From assembly GCA_047629415.1 (NCBI GenBank), contig JBLHWZ010000010.1:1-42683 (forward strand): a DNA stretch of 42,683 bases, written 5' to 3'. Made by a program: the position numbers and the translations under genes. Position 1 is the first letter of the stretch; each line of letters starts with the position of its first letter. Of this stretch, positions 32,397 through 40,255 are shown one piece after another. Source of the stretch: CBDUJZ01 sp047629415. Its GTDB lineage: Bacteria > Myxococcota_A > Bradymonadia > REDH01. The notes beneath the pieces are model-generated. The model saw only the letters and a program-made list of their open reading frames with translations. It ran no database searches and was not told the DNA's origin.

Positions 32397-33497
32397 TCAG
32401 ACGTTGAACAAGAAGTGCACGATGTCGCCGTCCTGCATGACGTACTCTTTTCCCTCGATCCGCATCTTACCGGCAGCCTTGATCGCTGCCTCGGTCTTGT
32501 GCTCATGCAAGTCCGCTAGCGTGTAGATGTTCGCGCGGATGAAGCCCTTCTCGAAGTCGGTGTGGATCGCGCCAGCGGCCTGCGGGGCGGTGTCGCCAAC
32601 ATTGATTGTCCAGGCGCGGACTTCCGTCTCACCGGCCGTGAAGTAGCTCTGCAGGCCGAGCAGGTTGTAGCAGGCGCGGATCAGGATGTTCAGCGCCGGC
32701 TCCGTGAGACCGTAGGCCTCGAGCAGCTCCATCGTCTCGTCCGGGTCGAGGCCGACGAGCTCCTCCTCAATCTTGGCGCTGACGACGACGACGCCTGCGT
32801 CCTCACCTTCGGCTCGCGCCCGTACAAGTTCGACGTAGTCGTTGCCGTCTGGAAGGTCGTCTTCGCCGACGTTGCAGGCGTAGAGAATGGGCTTCACCGT
32901 CAGCAGGTGCATCTCCTTGAGAAGCTCGGCCTCGTCATCGGACTTGATCTCGAGGGCTCGAGCGGGCTTTCCGTCGGTCAGCACTGACGCCAATCTTTCG
33001 ACGAACGCGAACTCGGCTCGGGCTTCCGGCTTTCCAGTCCTGGCTGCGCTCTGTGCCTTCTTCAGTCGCTTCTCGACCGAGTCGAGGTCGGCAAAGATCA
33101 GCTCCAGTTCGATGACTTCGATGTCACGAATTGGGTCGACCGAACCGTCGACATGCACGACGTTTTCGTCTTCGAAGCAGCGCACCATCATCAAAATGGC
33201 GTCCGTCTCACGGATGTTCGCAAGGAACTTGTTTCCAAGTCCTTCGCCCTTCGATGCGCCCTTCACCAAGCCTGCGATGTCGACGATATCGACCGTCGCG
33301 GGGATGAGCTTTTGCGGCGGAATGTACTTCGTAATCTCGGTCAGTCGCACATCCGGCACGGTGACAACGCCCACGTTGGGGTCGATCGTGCAGAACGGAT
33401 AGTTCGCGCTCTCGGCAGCGGCCGACGCTGTCAAAGCGTTGAAGAGCGTGGATTTTCCTACGTTTGGGAGGCCTACGATGCCGACTGAAAGCGCCAT
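32397..33497 (-). CDS. ychF: Redox-responsive GTPase/ATPase YchF (OLA1 family)
   Basis: A full-length 366-residue YchF. It has the P-loop GLPNVGKST (9-17), NYPFCTID, DIAGLVKGASKGEGLGN as the G3 region, a coiled-coil insertion (about 130-200), NVGEDDL near the altered G4, and a TGS-type end terminating in VHFLFNV. YchF binds ATP more readily than GTP and associates with ribosomes. The ATG has an AAGGA ribosome-binding site. The end of the gene forms the last island core, so integration at this site preserves the coding sequence. It is the first clearly core chromosomal gene of the window. Confidence 0.97.
   Translation of the reverse strand: MALSVGIVGLPNVGKSTLFNALTASAAAESANYPFCTIDPNVGVVTVPDVRLTEITKYIPPQKLIPATVDIVDIAGLVKGASKGEGLGNKFLANIRETDAILMMVRCFEDENVVHVDGSVDPIRDIEVIELELIFADLDSVEKRLKKAQSAARTGKPEARAEFAFVERLASVLTDGKPARALEIKSDDEAELLKEMHLLTVKPILYACNVGEDDLPDGNDYVELVRARAEGEDAGVVVVSAKIEEELVGLDPDETMELLEAYGLTEPALNILIRACYNLLGLQSYFTAGETEVRAWTINVGDTAPQAAGAIHTDFEKGFIRANIYTLADLHEHKTEAAIKAAGKMRIEGKEYVMQDGDIVHFLFNV
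32401..32416 (+). repeat. Cassette core D, within the ychF 3' end
   Basis: ACGTTGAACAAGAAGT. On the minus strand it encodes the last residues of YchF, ahead of a TGA at 32397-32399. It is followed rightwards by ychF coding sequence instead of a cassette left end. This is the junction between the island and the chromosome. Confidence 0.93.
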
Positions 33498-33558
33498 TTG
33501 ATTTCCTTGCGAGTAAGTACGCGGGTGCGTCTAGCGGTGTGCGCTCGACCCTTCAACC

Positions 33559-33906
33559 TCAAAGGGCGGCAGAGCGCTCGGACGTCACCCGCTCCACTTC
33601 GGCGTTCATGCGGCCGGTGGCGACAAGGCTCCACATCTTCATGTCGCAGAGGAAGGACCACCAGAGGTCGCGGATCGAGTTCCAGGAAGCCGGCTTGTTC
33701 CGCTCAAATCGGAGGTGACCAACCCAAGCGAATCCATAGCCAACCACCGGCGCCAGCAGGAGCATCCAAGGCTGCCAGGCTGCCCCGGCGACACACGCGA
33801 ACGCCAGCGAGGTGCCGGCGAAATGTAGCGCACGACAGGTGGGATCAGCGTGCTCCGAGACGTAGTAGTCCCAGAATGAGGTCAGGTCTGAGGGGGTGCC
33901 ATTCAT
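33559..33906 (-). CDS. DUF962/Mpo1-like membrane protein
   Basis: A 115-residue protein starting MNGTPSDLTSFWDYYVSEHA, then DPTCRALHFAGTSLAF. The YYxxEH...P..R..H..G pattern and two adjacent membrane segments (about 30-65) are those of the DUF962/YGL010w family. Yeast Mpo1 of this family is an iron-dependent dioxygenase in alpha-oxidation of 2-hydroxy fatty acids; His21 and His32 (EH and LHF) would be among the ligands. It lies 61 bases upstream of ychF on the same strand. Confidence 0.82.
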   Translation of the reverse strand: MNGTPSDLTSFWDYYVSEHADPTCRALHFAGTSLAFACVAGAAWQPWMLLLAPVVGYGFAWVGHLRFERNKPASWNSIRDLWWSFLCDMKMWSLVATGRMNAEVERVTSERSAAL

Positions 33907-34065
33907 CGCGTCATTTGGGAACGAGTCCGGCCATTGCCACGAATCCGCCTCGTCTCGTCAAGTACCGTCCGGTCTGCCGCCGTCGTCGATCGCGCTTCCC
34001 GTCTTTCTGGCGCTTCCAACCTACGCTAAGAGGGCGACTCCCACTGCATCTTCAATCCGAACACA

Positions 34066-34779
34066 ATGCTTGACCGCGCGCTCTTCTGGCTAGGCCTCGC
34101 TGCTACCGCTCCGCAGGGGCTGTGGATCGCGCGCAGGGCGCCTCGTTTTCCAGGTGCGCCCGGCCCGAGGACGGGGGTCTTTGAGGGCGATGGACCGACA
34201 CTGCGGCTTTTGGGCTTGGGCGACTCGATCATCGACGGCGTAGGAGCCAAACAGATGTCCCGCTCAATGGCCGTCACGGCGGCGCGTGAGGTTGCGGCCA
34301 CGACCGGCCGCCGGGTCGAGTTCGAAATCGTCGGCCTCTCGGGCGCCACCTCCACCTCCATCCGGAGCGAGCTCCTCCCGCAGGTCGTCGGTAGTGGGTT
34401 CGACTTCGTCGTAGTCTCGGCCGGCGTGAACGACGTGACGGGGCGCACTCGGACGAGCGGATGGCGTCGCGAGATGTGTGCTCTAATCGACGAGCTCACG
34501 CGTGACTCGCCAGATGCCCACGTACTCACCTGCGGACTCCCGCCGCTCGGCCGCTTTCCGCTATTGCCGGCCCCGCTCCGCTCCTTCATCGGAGTTCGGG
34601 CCCGCACGCTGGACCGGATCCTCGCCGAGGTAGCGTCCCAACGTGAACAGGTCACTTGGTTGCCCACCGACTTCGACGCCTCACCGGAGAAGTTCGCGGC
34701 AGACGGCTACCATCCGAACTCCGAGAGCCACGAGGAATGGGGTCGCCGGGTAGGTGAAGCGCTGCTCGCACGAAGGTAG
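34066..34779 (+). CDS. SGNH/GDSL-type hydrolase
   Basis: A 237-residue protein with the SGNH blocks in order: GLGDSIIDG (catalytic Ser54), a Gly in block II (LSGATSTS), AGVND (Asn122) and ADGYHPN (Asp213, His216). The N-terminal ~25 residues are hydrophobic and may anchor it to the membrane. Members hydrolyse esters of lipids, peptidoglycan or glycans. Length is normal. The substrate cannot be read from the sequence. Confidence 0.88.
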   Translation: MLDRALFWLGLAATAPQGLWIARRAPRFPGAPGPRTGVFEGDGPTLRLLGLGDSIIDGVGAKQMSRSMAVTAAREVAATTGRRVEFEIVGLSGATSTSIRSELLPQVVGSGFDFVVVSAGVNDVTGRTRTSGWRREMCALIDELTRDSPDAHVLTCGLPPLGRFPLLPAPLRSFIGVRARTLDRILAEVASQREQVTWLPTDFDASPEKFAADGYHPNSESHEEWGRRVGEALLARR

Positions 34780-34940
34780 ACTATGGCTCGTTCAATCGGA
34801 GGGGCCGCCAAACGAACGCGGTGCGGTCTGCCGCTTACCCGTTGCGTGCTCCATTCCAGTGTTCCGGTGGCCCGCTAGCTCGCAGCTGCGTCCTTCATCG
34901 GGCGATCTGAGCTTGGTATCGGCAGAGCGGTTTCAGGTGC

Positions 34941-35462
34941 TTGCTCTCCTCTTGGGTGGCTCGACAAAGCATCGATCCCGGCTCCTGGAACTCACACCGC
35001 CGATCGCGCGGCCACGGACGCAACGATAGCTTTAAGGCCCTCCCCAACTCTGCCCCGTTATTCCTCGTAGCCGCTCTTTTCTCCGGCCTGGGTTGTGCGG
35101 AGTCGGACCCGGACTTCATCGGTGCACTTTATGTCGACGCCGGCTCAGACACCGGCTCGGCAGGCGAGGCCAATCGCATCCTGCTTCGCGGCGGCATGTC
35201 TGCGAGTGTGCCGGTGTCTGGGACGTTCGTCATCAGCGAGTGGGATCGCCTCTGCGTGACAACCGACGAAACACAGGAGCGTGACTCGTTGGTGAACGAC
35301 AGATTTTGGGACGAGCCCGACTGCCAGTACGGGTTATCGTCAAACACTGGCAACTACACGTTTCGCATGAGCGCCACGGTGTTTGCGTCGGATGCCAAGA
35401 CCGCGGGAAATCCTTGCCAGTTTAACGTTGAGATCCCGGCGGTGTTCACCGTCTCCGATTGA
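34941..35462 (+). CDS. Small lipoprotein, start uncertain
   Basis: The recognisable part begins around PNSAPLFLVAALFSGLGCAE, a lipoprotein signal with Cys in SGLGC, followed by a ~115-residue beta-rich domain containing several Cys (RLCVTTDE, EPDCQYG, NPCQFNVEI). No ATG lies in frame shortly ahead of the signal. The open frame begins at a TTG at 34941, and a GTG at 34956 is possible; both give an unusually long n-region. The true start may be missing or mutated. The family is not recognised. Confidence 0.55.
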   Translation: MLSSWVARQSIDPGSWNSHRRSRGHGRNDSFKALPNSAPLFLVAALFSGLGCAESDPDFIGALYVDAGSDTGSAGEANRILLRGGMSASVPVSGTFVISEWDRLCVTTDETQERDSLVNDRFWDEPDCQYGLSSNTGNYTFRMSATVFASDAKTAGNPCQFNVEIPAVFTVSD

Positions 35463-35493
35463 GGCCGCTCCTACCGGCGGGAACTGAGCCTGA

Positions 35494-36372
35494 CTAGCTC
35501 GTCTCGCCTATGAGGAGCTTCTGGTCGGCCTCGACGAGTCCGACCACGAAGTCCATCAACGCGCGAACTCGTGGACTGCGTTTGAGGTCGGGGTGGGTCA
35601 GCAGCCAGAGGTCGGCGCTCATGATGACGGGGTCGCCGAGGCAGACGAGGTCTGGTGCGCGCTCGCCTGTGATGCAGGGCAAAATCGTCACCCCGGTCCC
35701 GCGCCGCACGGCTTCGATCAGCAGCAAGTAGGAATTCACCCGCAACGCGTAGGGCCGCTCGCAACCGATCTCCTTACGATATTGGCCCACGATAGACGGG
35801 GAGGAATCCGCCGAGTCCCAGCCGATCCACGGGACGTCTCGGAGGTCGGCGAGGGCATAGGAGGCGGCGCCATAGACGGCGTACGCCGCCTTGCCGAGCC
35901 TGCGGCCGATCAGGTCTTCCGGGGGAGCCGATGTGAGGCGCAGCGCGACGTCGGCTTCACGGCGCGAGATGCTGCGCACTTCGTTGGTTCCGGAGATATC
36001 CAGCTCGATTCGCGGGTGGCGCCGCGCGAACTCCGTGAACTTGTCGATCCAACCAAATGCGAGCAGCTCGGAGGTGGTGAATCGAAGCAATCCGGCGATC
36101 TCGGGTTCTTCTGCACTGAGAACGCGCTCAACGGAGAGAATCGTATCTTCGATGTCCTGAGCCGCCTTCGCTACGGCCTCTCCCGCGGGAGTGAGCTCGA
36201 CGCCTCCCCTCAGCCGGTCGAAGAGCCTAACTCCGGCGAGTTCCTCGAGCGCCTTCAGCCGTCGCGTAACGGTGGTTTGGTCCACGCAGAGCGCGTGCGA
36301 TGCCTGCGTTAACGTGCCGGCTTTGGACACCGCCAGGATGAACTTTAGGTCGTCCCATGATTCGATCTTCAT
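35494..36372 (-). CDS. LysR-family transcriptional regulator
   Basis: A 292-residue LTTR. The N-terminal winged helix (1-60) has FILAVSKAGTLTQASHALCV and TRRLKALEELAGVRLFDR. The rest is a type-2 periplasmic-binding-like effector domain, with ELDISGTNEVRSISRREADV and IEAVRRGTGVTILP. It lies 34 bases downstream of the SRPBCC gene on the same strand, so the two are probably one transcript, not the usual divergent LTTR layout. Confidence 0.92.
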   Translation of the reverse strand: MKIESWDDLKFILAVSKAGTLTQASHALCVDQTTVTRRLKALEELAGVRLFDRLRGGVELTPAGEAVAKAAQDIEDTILSVERVLSAEEPEIAGLLRFTTSELLAFGWIDKFTEFARRHPRIELDISGTNEVRSISRREADVALRLTSAPPEDLIGRRLGKAAYAVYGAASYALADLRDVPWIGWDSADSSPSIVGQYRKEIGCERPYALRVNSYLLLIEAVRRGTGVTILPCITGERAPDLVCLGDPVIMSADLWLLTHPDLKRSPRVRALMDFVVGLVEADQKLLIGETS

Positions 36373-36406
36373 TGCTGGCTCAGAGCTGGCGTTTCATTGT
36401 TTGGAC

Positions 36407-36922
36407 CTATGCCCAAGCCGTGACGAGATCGACCGGAGCCAACTCGCCAACACCCCCGTTTCGCTCGATGATTCGGCCTGTCTTCAAGTGGATATCCAAG
36501 CCCGTTAGGAGCTCTTCGAGCACCCGGCTGAACTGGCGCTTCATCACTAGCTTCGCAAGCAACCAGCCGAGCAATCCAAACTTCGGCTCGAACGCCGCGT
36601 CCAGTGCAACGAGACAGCCTAGCCGATGGCCGTAAACGGTGGCCGTGACCTCCATATGGGTCAGCGGGAAGGGCCCGTGATCGGTGACCCTAATCGTGAT
36701 CGTCCGAGTGCTGTCGTCGTGAGCTGCGACGACTTCCTCCACCCGCTCGCCCGTGTACATCGTGCACTGCCTCCGTGCTCCGACTCCGGACTCTTGGCCG
36801 TTCAGCGATTCGGAGTGCTGCACCTGAGGGTGGTAGTGGCAGACGTTCGAGAATCCGCTGAGCGTGTGCCAAACAGCGTCTGGGCTGGGGCTGAGAACCT
36901 TCGTAACTTGGAGGGTGTGCAT
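36407..36922 (-). CDS. SRPBCC-family protein
   Basis: Starting at ATG36922 gives 171 residues: MHTLQVTKVLSPSPDAVWHT, LSGFSNVCHYHPQV, ESGVGARRQCTMYTG, then YGHRLGCLVALDAAFEPKFG and a long C-terminal helix. This is the START/SRPBCC (polyketide cyclase/dehydrase, MxaD-like) fold, which binds hydrophobic ligands. A longer frame from upstream is rejected because only the part from ATG36922 shows the family. The ligand is unknown; the adjacent LysR gene may respond to it. Confidence 0.82.
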   Translation of the reverse strand: MHTLQVTKVLSPSPDAVWHTLSGFSNVCHYHPQVQHSESLNGQESGVGARRQCTMYTGERVEEVVAAHDDSTRTITIRVTDHGPFPLTHMEVTATVYGHRLGCLVALDAAFEPKFGLLGWLLAKLVMKRQFSRVLEELLTGLDIHLKTGRIIERNGGVGELAPVDLVTAWA

Positions 36923-36974
36923 TGCGTCTTGTTCGTCTGGTGTTCTGTCATAGTATGCACTCGAAATCACAGGT

Positions 36975-36998
36975 CCATATGCAATATCTCGGATATGG
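36975..36998. promoter_or_regulatory. Palindrome in the divergent region
   Basis: CCATAT-N12-ATATGG lies between the SRPBCC gene (minus) and the SMP-30-like lipoprotein gene (plus), in an AT-rich patch that probably holds promoters. It could be the site of the nearby LysR regulator; the sequence is not a strict T-N11-A box. Confidence 0.4.
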
Positions 36999-37127
36999 CT
37001 CGCATTTGTGCAGGTTGTGCGTGTGGGCCCGCGTCCGTGAAGGCCGGTCGAGTCGTGCTGGTTCAATCGGCGCCCTACCTCCGCTAGTGCACGTCGCTCA
37101 CTCCACCGCCTACCCCATCGTGAGCCT

Positions 37128-38180
37128 ATGCGTTCCATCCGACGTCTCGCAGGTCCCTCCGCTCTGCTGCTCAGCTCCGTTGCCCTCGCTGCCTGCGGCG
37201 ATGACGACCCAGCCCCCATCGATCAGAACGACGTGATCGCGGATACTGCGGACGTCGCCTCTGACGTCGCCCCCGACGTCGCCTCGGACACCGGTGTAGA
37301 GGCTGAGGTGAGCGACGCAGCTCCGGACGTTGAGCCGAGTGTCTGCTGGGACGACCTGGCTGTTGGCGAGTTCGAGGTTTTCTACGATGGCCTCATCGAG
37401 AACTCGGAAGGGATCGCGTTCGGCAATGACGGCCGGCTCTATGTGACCTCCGGTGACATCATCTTCGCGTTCGACGCCGACGCCGAGCGGGAAGAGTTTG
37501 CGACGATCCCGACAGCGCTTGGCCTAGCCCCGACGACGGACGGCTTCATCGTCGCCGCGATTGGCGAGAGCAACAGCGCCTCCGAGATTGACGGCTCCGT
37601 TTGGCACGTCACAGAGGCCGGAGAGCCGACCATGATCGTCGATGGGATCGCCAGCCCGAACTTCGTCACGGTTATGCCCGACGGCTCTGCGCTGATCTCC
37701 GACGACTTCGACACCCGAGTCTTCCGCGTGACCCGCGACGGCGACGTCACCGAGGCGATCGTCGACATCGCATCGCCCAATGGCATGGGCTACTCGCCCG
37801 ACGGCCAGTACCTGATGGTCGCGAGCACGTTCACGCAGGACGGCGAGGTGACCCGCATTCCCGTCGACGCCAACGGCATGCCGCAGCCGGACGGATGGGA
37901 GCGCGTTGCTGAGCTCGGCGCTGGTGCCACGCTCGACGGTCTCGCAATCGACATCGAAGGAAACACCTACGTCGCGGCGAATCTTCGCCACCAAATCGTT
38001 CGCATCCCGGCCGACGGCGCAGAGCCCGAGATTGTGGGCGAAGGCCTCGGTACACCGGCCAGCCTCGCGTTCGGCAATGGGGAAGGGTTCGACCCCTGCT
38101 CCATCTACTCCACCCAGCTCTTCGGCCGGCAGATCCTGCGTACGTCGATGGGAATCGAGGGCGCCCCGCTGATTCCCTAA
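37128..38180 (+). CDS. SMP-30/gluconolactonase-like lipoprotein
   Basis: A 350-residue protein with a lipoprotein signal (SSVALAAC, Cys23) and an Asp/Val/Ala linker (about 30-70). It is followed by a six-bladed propeller of the SMP-30/NHL type: ENSEGIAFGNDGRLYVTSGD, SPNFVTVMPDGSALISDD, SPNGMGYSPDGQYLMVAST and TLDGLAIDIEGNTYVAANLR. The E-G, N and D positions are those that ligate Ca2+ in SMP-30 lactonases. It could be a surface lactonase or a binding protein. Convergent with the NTF2-like gene, with only 8 bases between stops. Confidence 0.82.
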   Translation: MRSIRRLAGPSALLLSSVALAACGDDDPAPIDQNDVIADTADVASDVAPDVASDTGVEAEVSDAAPDVEPSVCWDDLAVGEFEVFYDGLIENSEGIAFGNDGRLYVTSGDIIFAFDADAEREEFATIPTALGLAPTTDGFIVAAIGESNSASEIDGSVWHVTEAGEPTMIVDGIASPNFVTVMPDGSALISDDFDTRVFRVTRDGDVTEAIVDIASPNGMGYSPDGQYLMVASTFTQDGEVTRIPVDANGMPQPDGWERVAELGAGATLDGLAIDIEGNTYVAANLRHQIVRIPADGAEPEIVGEGLGTPASLAFGNGEGFDPCSIYSTQLFGRQILRTSMGIEGAPLIP

Positions 38181-38188
38181 GCTCCTCG

Positions 38189-38707
38189 CTACGCGGCACC
38201 CTTCGGGTGTTGCGGCAATCCGTGGGTCCAGCTGGGTCCGTTGCCCCACGCACGTCGGGTGCGACGGGCGCGGTGGGTGGGGTCGAGCGCATTCAGCGCC
38301 TTCTCGTACTCGGTATAGGCGGCTTGTCCGGCCGGCATCGCCCAGTAGTCTTCCTGGCGTTTCCAGAGTCCATCGCCAGCGTAGTCGATAATCGAGAGCC
38401 CCGGGAAGTCGATAAAGTCGACTCCGTTTGGATGGTCACGACGGTTGATCATCGCAAACACAACACGCCCTCGGGCGGCGTCGACGGTGTGCCAAGAGTA
38501 GGGAGTATAGATCTCGCAATACTGGTCCATCAGAGTAACAATCCAGTTCCGGACTGTCTCTCTGCCACGCAGGTCGCCCATCTGATGTTCGATGTATTCC
38601 ACGTCTTCCGTGAAGAGATCGGCCCAGCCATTCCAGTTTTCCGAGACACAGCCGGTGGACCAGTATGTTTGGAATGCGAGATCCAGTTCGTCATGCGAGA
38701 ACTTCAC
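38189..38707 (-). CDS. NTF2-like/SnoaL-like protein
   Basis: A 172-residue protein: FQTYWSTGCVSENWNGWADL then FTEDVEYIEHQMGDLRGRET, RVVFAMINRRDHP and a long basic C-terminal tail ending HPKGAA. The W...LFTEDVEYxEH...GxxxI/V layout is the SnoaL-like NTF2 fold, used for isomerases, hydratases and ligand binding. Its ATG overlaps the stop of the upstream membrane-protein gene by 4 bases, so the two are coupled. The ligand is unknown. Confidence 0.8.
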   Translation of the reverse strand: MKFSHDELDLAFQTYWSTGCVSENWNGWADLFTEDVEYIEHQMGDLRGRETVRNWIVTLMDQYCEIYTPYSWHTVDAARGRVVFAMINRRDHPNGVDFIDFPGLSIIDYAGDGLWKRQEDYWAMPAGQAAYTEYEKALNALDPTHRARRTRRAWGNGPSWTHGLPQHPKGAA

Positions 38708-39270
38708 GTGTTTGAATCCGGTTTCGATGTGGACTGATTTCGATCGAGTAACCCAAATAGGACAACGGAGCCGATGAACGGGCCAATCAGCAATGGCAGC
38801 CAGTGAATCTGTCCTGGAGCGAACACCCGGACGCCGCAGTCAAACGCAGACACCGCGGTCGTCAGCATGGCTGTGCCTGCCGCCAGATACCTAGTGAGGC
38901 GCACTGTCCAATCCAACCCATCGGTAACGAGTCCCCAGGCCAGGACAAAGAGGAAGGCGGTTAGTCCGCAGGAGAGCGCGGTCTCGACGGCAAGGTGCAA
39001 CCCGAATCCGTCTGGCGCGGCGAAACCGAGCCAGGATATGATGCCCGCGGCCCCCAGAAGCGCAGCCGCAGCTCTCTTCTCTCTCGTTTGGTGGGCTCTA
39101 TGCGCGCGTCCATTCACTGCCACCACCACCGCCCAGACAGTGGCGGGAACCCAGAATAGGGCGGGTTGGAACTGTGAACCGTAGGTCAGCCAACCCATGA
39201 TCGGCATCACTGCGGTGGCGAGCGCGAACGTGGTGGTCAGGCCAAGGTATAGTGGCAGCAAGGACCTCAT
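38704..39270 (-). CDS. Multi-pass membrane protein
   Basis: Starting at ATG39270 (MRSLLPLYLGLTTTFALATA) gives 188 residues with about six hydrophobic helices, the last being LLIGPFIGSVVLFGLL. A longer frame exists upstream, but its first 44 residues are basic and non-conserved in look. The family is not recognised. Coupled to the NTF2-like gene. Confidence 0.65.
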   Translation of the reverse strand: MRSLLPLYLGLTTTFALATAVMPIMGWLTYGSQFQPALFWVPATVWAVVVAVNGRAHRAHQTREKRAAAALLGAAGIISWLGFAAPDGFGLHLAVETALSCGLTAFLFVLAWGLVTDGLDWTVRLTRYLAAGTAMLTTAVSAFDCGVRVFAPGQIHWLPLLIGPFIGSVVLFGLLDRNQSTSKPDSNT

Positions 39271-39450
39271 ACTTGGCAACCTACCGAGTGGCGCACGGAG
39301 CCGCAACACACCCGTCTGGCCCGGTAAAGGCTGCGGAAGAACTCGGCGATTTTCCGAGCGAAATGGCGGGCAGTGACCATGTGTTTCCAGTTTGTTGGGC
39401 ACCGCTACATGGGGGCTTCGTGCTCACTGAATGGTAGTCGGCTATGCAGA

Positions 39451-39464
39451 CGAATAGTCATTCG
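39451..39464 (+). promoter_or_regulatory. Palindrome upstream of the TetR gene
   Basis: CGAAT-AGTC-ATTCG lies 24 bases ahead of the preferred TetR start, in the divergent region with the membrane-protein operon. It is a candidate TetR operator controlling one or both directions. Confidence 0.45.
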
Positions 39465-39487
39465 ACAACTTGCGCCCCCGCAGCGTC

Positions 39488-40099
39488 GTGCCACAGCTCA
39501 TCGACTACCCTCATCTCGCCGAGTGGCTGAAGCCGCGCGATCCTGCACAAGAGCGGGTCATCGACGCGTTCGAGGAAGCTCTGGTTGCGCTCGGAGTTGA
39601 GGGCGCGTCATTCGCCAAGATCGCGGAGCAGGGTGGATTCCCGCCGAGCCTGATCCAGCACCATTTTGGCAACCGTGCACAGCTCTACCGTGCGACCCTC
39701 GACCGAGTGATCGACCTCTATTCAGCGCGCGTGTGGGTGATCGAGCAGGAGAAGAATCCGCTCGAGGGCCTGCTCGATTGGTTCTTCTCACCCTTCGGGG
39801 ATGGAGGCCCTCCACGCATTGCGTGCGTGGTCGATGCGTTCATCGCATTGGCGAACAGAGATACCGATGTGCGCACCCAACTCTCGACGCTCTACGTGAA
39901 CTTCGCGTCCGCTCTGCAGCGAGCGCTGGACGACACGTATCCGGGGTTGAACTCGACGAAGTGTTATGATGCCGCCTACCTCATCGTGTGCTTGGCGTTT
40001 GGCCGCGCCGGAATGGACGCTCTGGGCGTCGGTGGCGCGTCGCCGAGTGCCGCTCGTGAAGCCTGTGACACGCTCATCGCTGCTCTCTTGGAGCAGTAG
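39488..40099 (+). CDS. TetR-family transcriptional regulator
   Basis: About 203 residues from GTG39488; an in-frame TTG at 39470 is an alternative. The N-terminal DNA-binding domain has ERVIDAFEEALVALGVEG then ASFAKIAEQGGFPPSLIQHH and FGNRAQLYRATLDRV, the TetR helix-turn-helix. The rest is a helical ligand-binding domain with a dimer-forming C-terminus. It is divergent from the membrane-protein/NTF2-like operon, the likeliest target. Confidence 0.88.
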   Translation: MPQLIDYPHLAEWLKPRDPAQERVIDAFEEALVALGVEGASFAKIAEQGGFPPSLIQHHFGNRAQLYRATLDRVIDLYSARVWVIEQEKNPLEGLLDWFFSPFGDGGPPRIACVVDAFIALANRDTDVRTQLSTLYVNFASALQRALDDTYPGLNSTKCYDAAYLIVCLAFGRAGMDALGVGGASPSAAREACDTLIAALLEQ

Positions 40100-40255
40100 T
40101 ATTCGCGGCCAATAGCAGCACACGGGAACCTCGCGTCCGGGCTGATGAGTCGCTGTCCTTCGACCTGAAAAGCGGATTCTTATTGAATAAGTTCAAGGAG
40201 TATCACTGACGACTGCAGGTTTAGTGTTTGACCGAGAACATTTAGGGAGCGCGTC

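Larger units (their letters stand above)
29303..32416. mobile_element. Type-2 cassette adjoining ychF, with GntR-acyltransferase operon
   Basis: This unit lies between core C and the ychF end. It carries a plus-strand operon and, near its right end, a scrap of the small partner gene. The right end (about 32374-32400) is CATGACACGTCCTGAGACAA plus CCTCAG, running straight into ychF. The stretch 29413-29625 contains no gene. Confidence 0.65.

Noticed and set aside
1458..32416. Integron attC array
   Set aside because: GTTGAAC fits the 7-base core-site consensus GTTRRRY, and cassettes hold toxin-antitoxin genes. However, no matching RYYYAAC partner at attC spacing was found on either side, the flanks are conserved as sequence instead of as paired arms, and no integrase is present.
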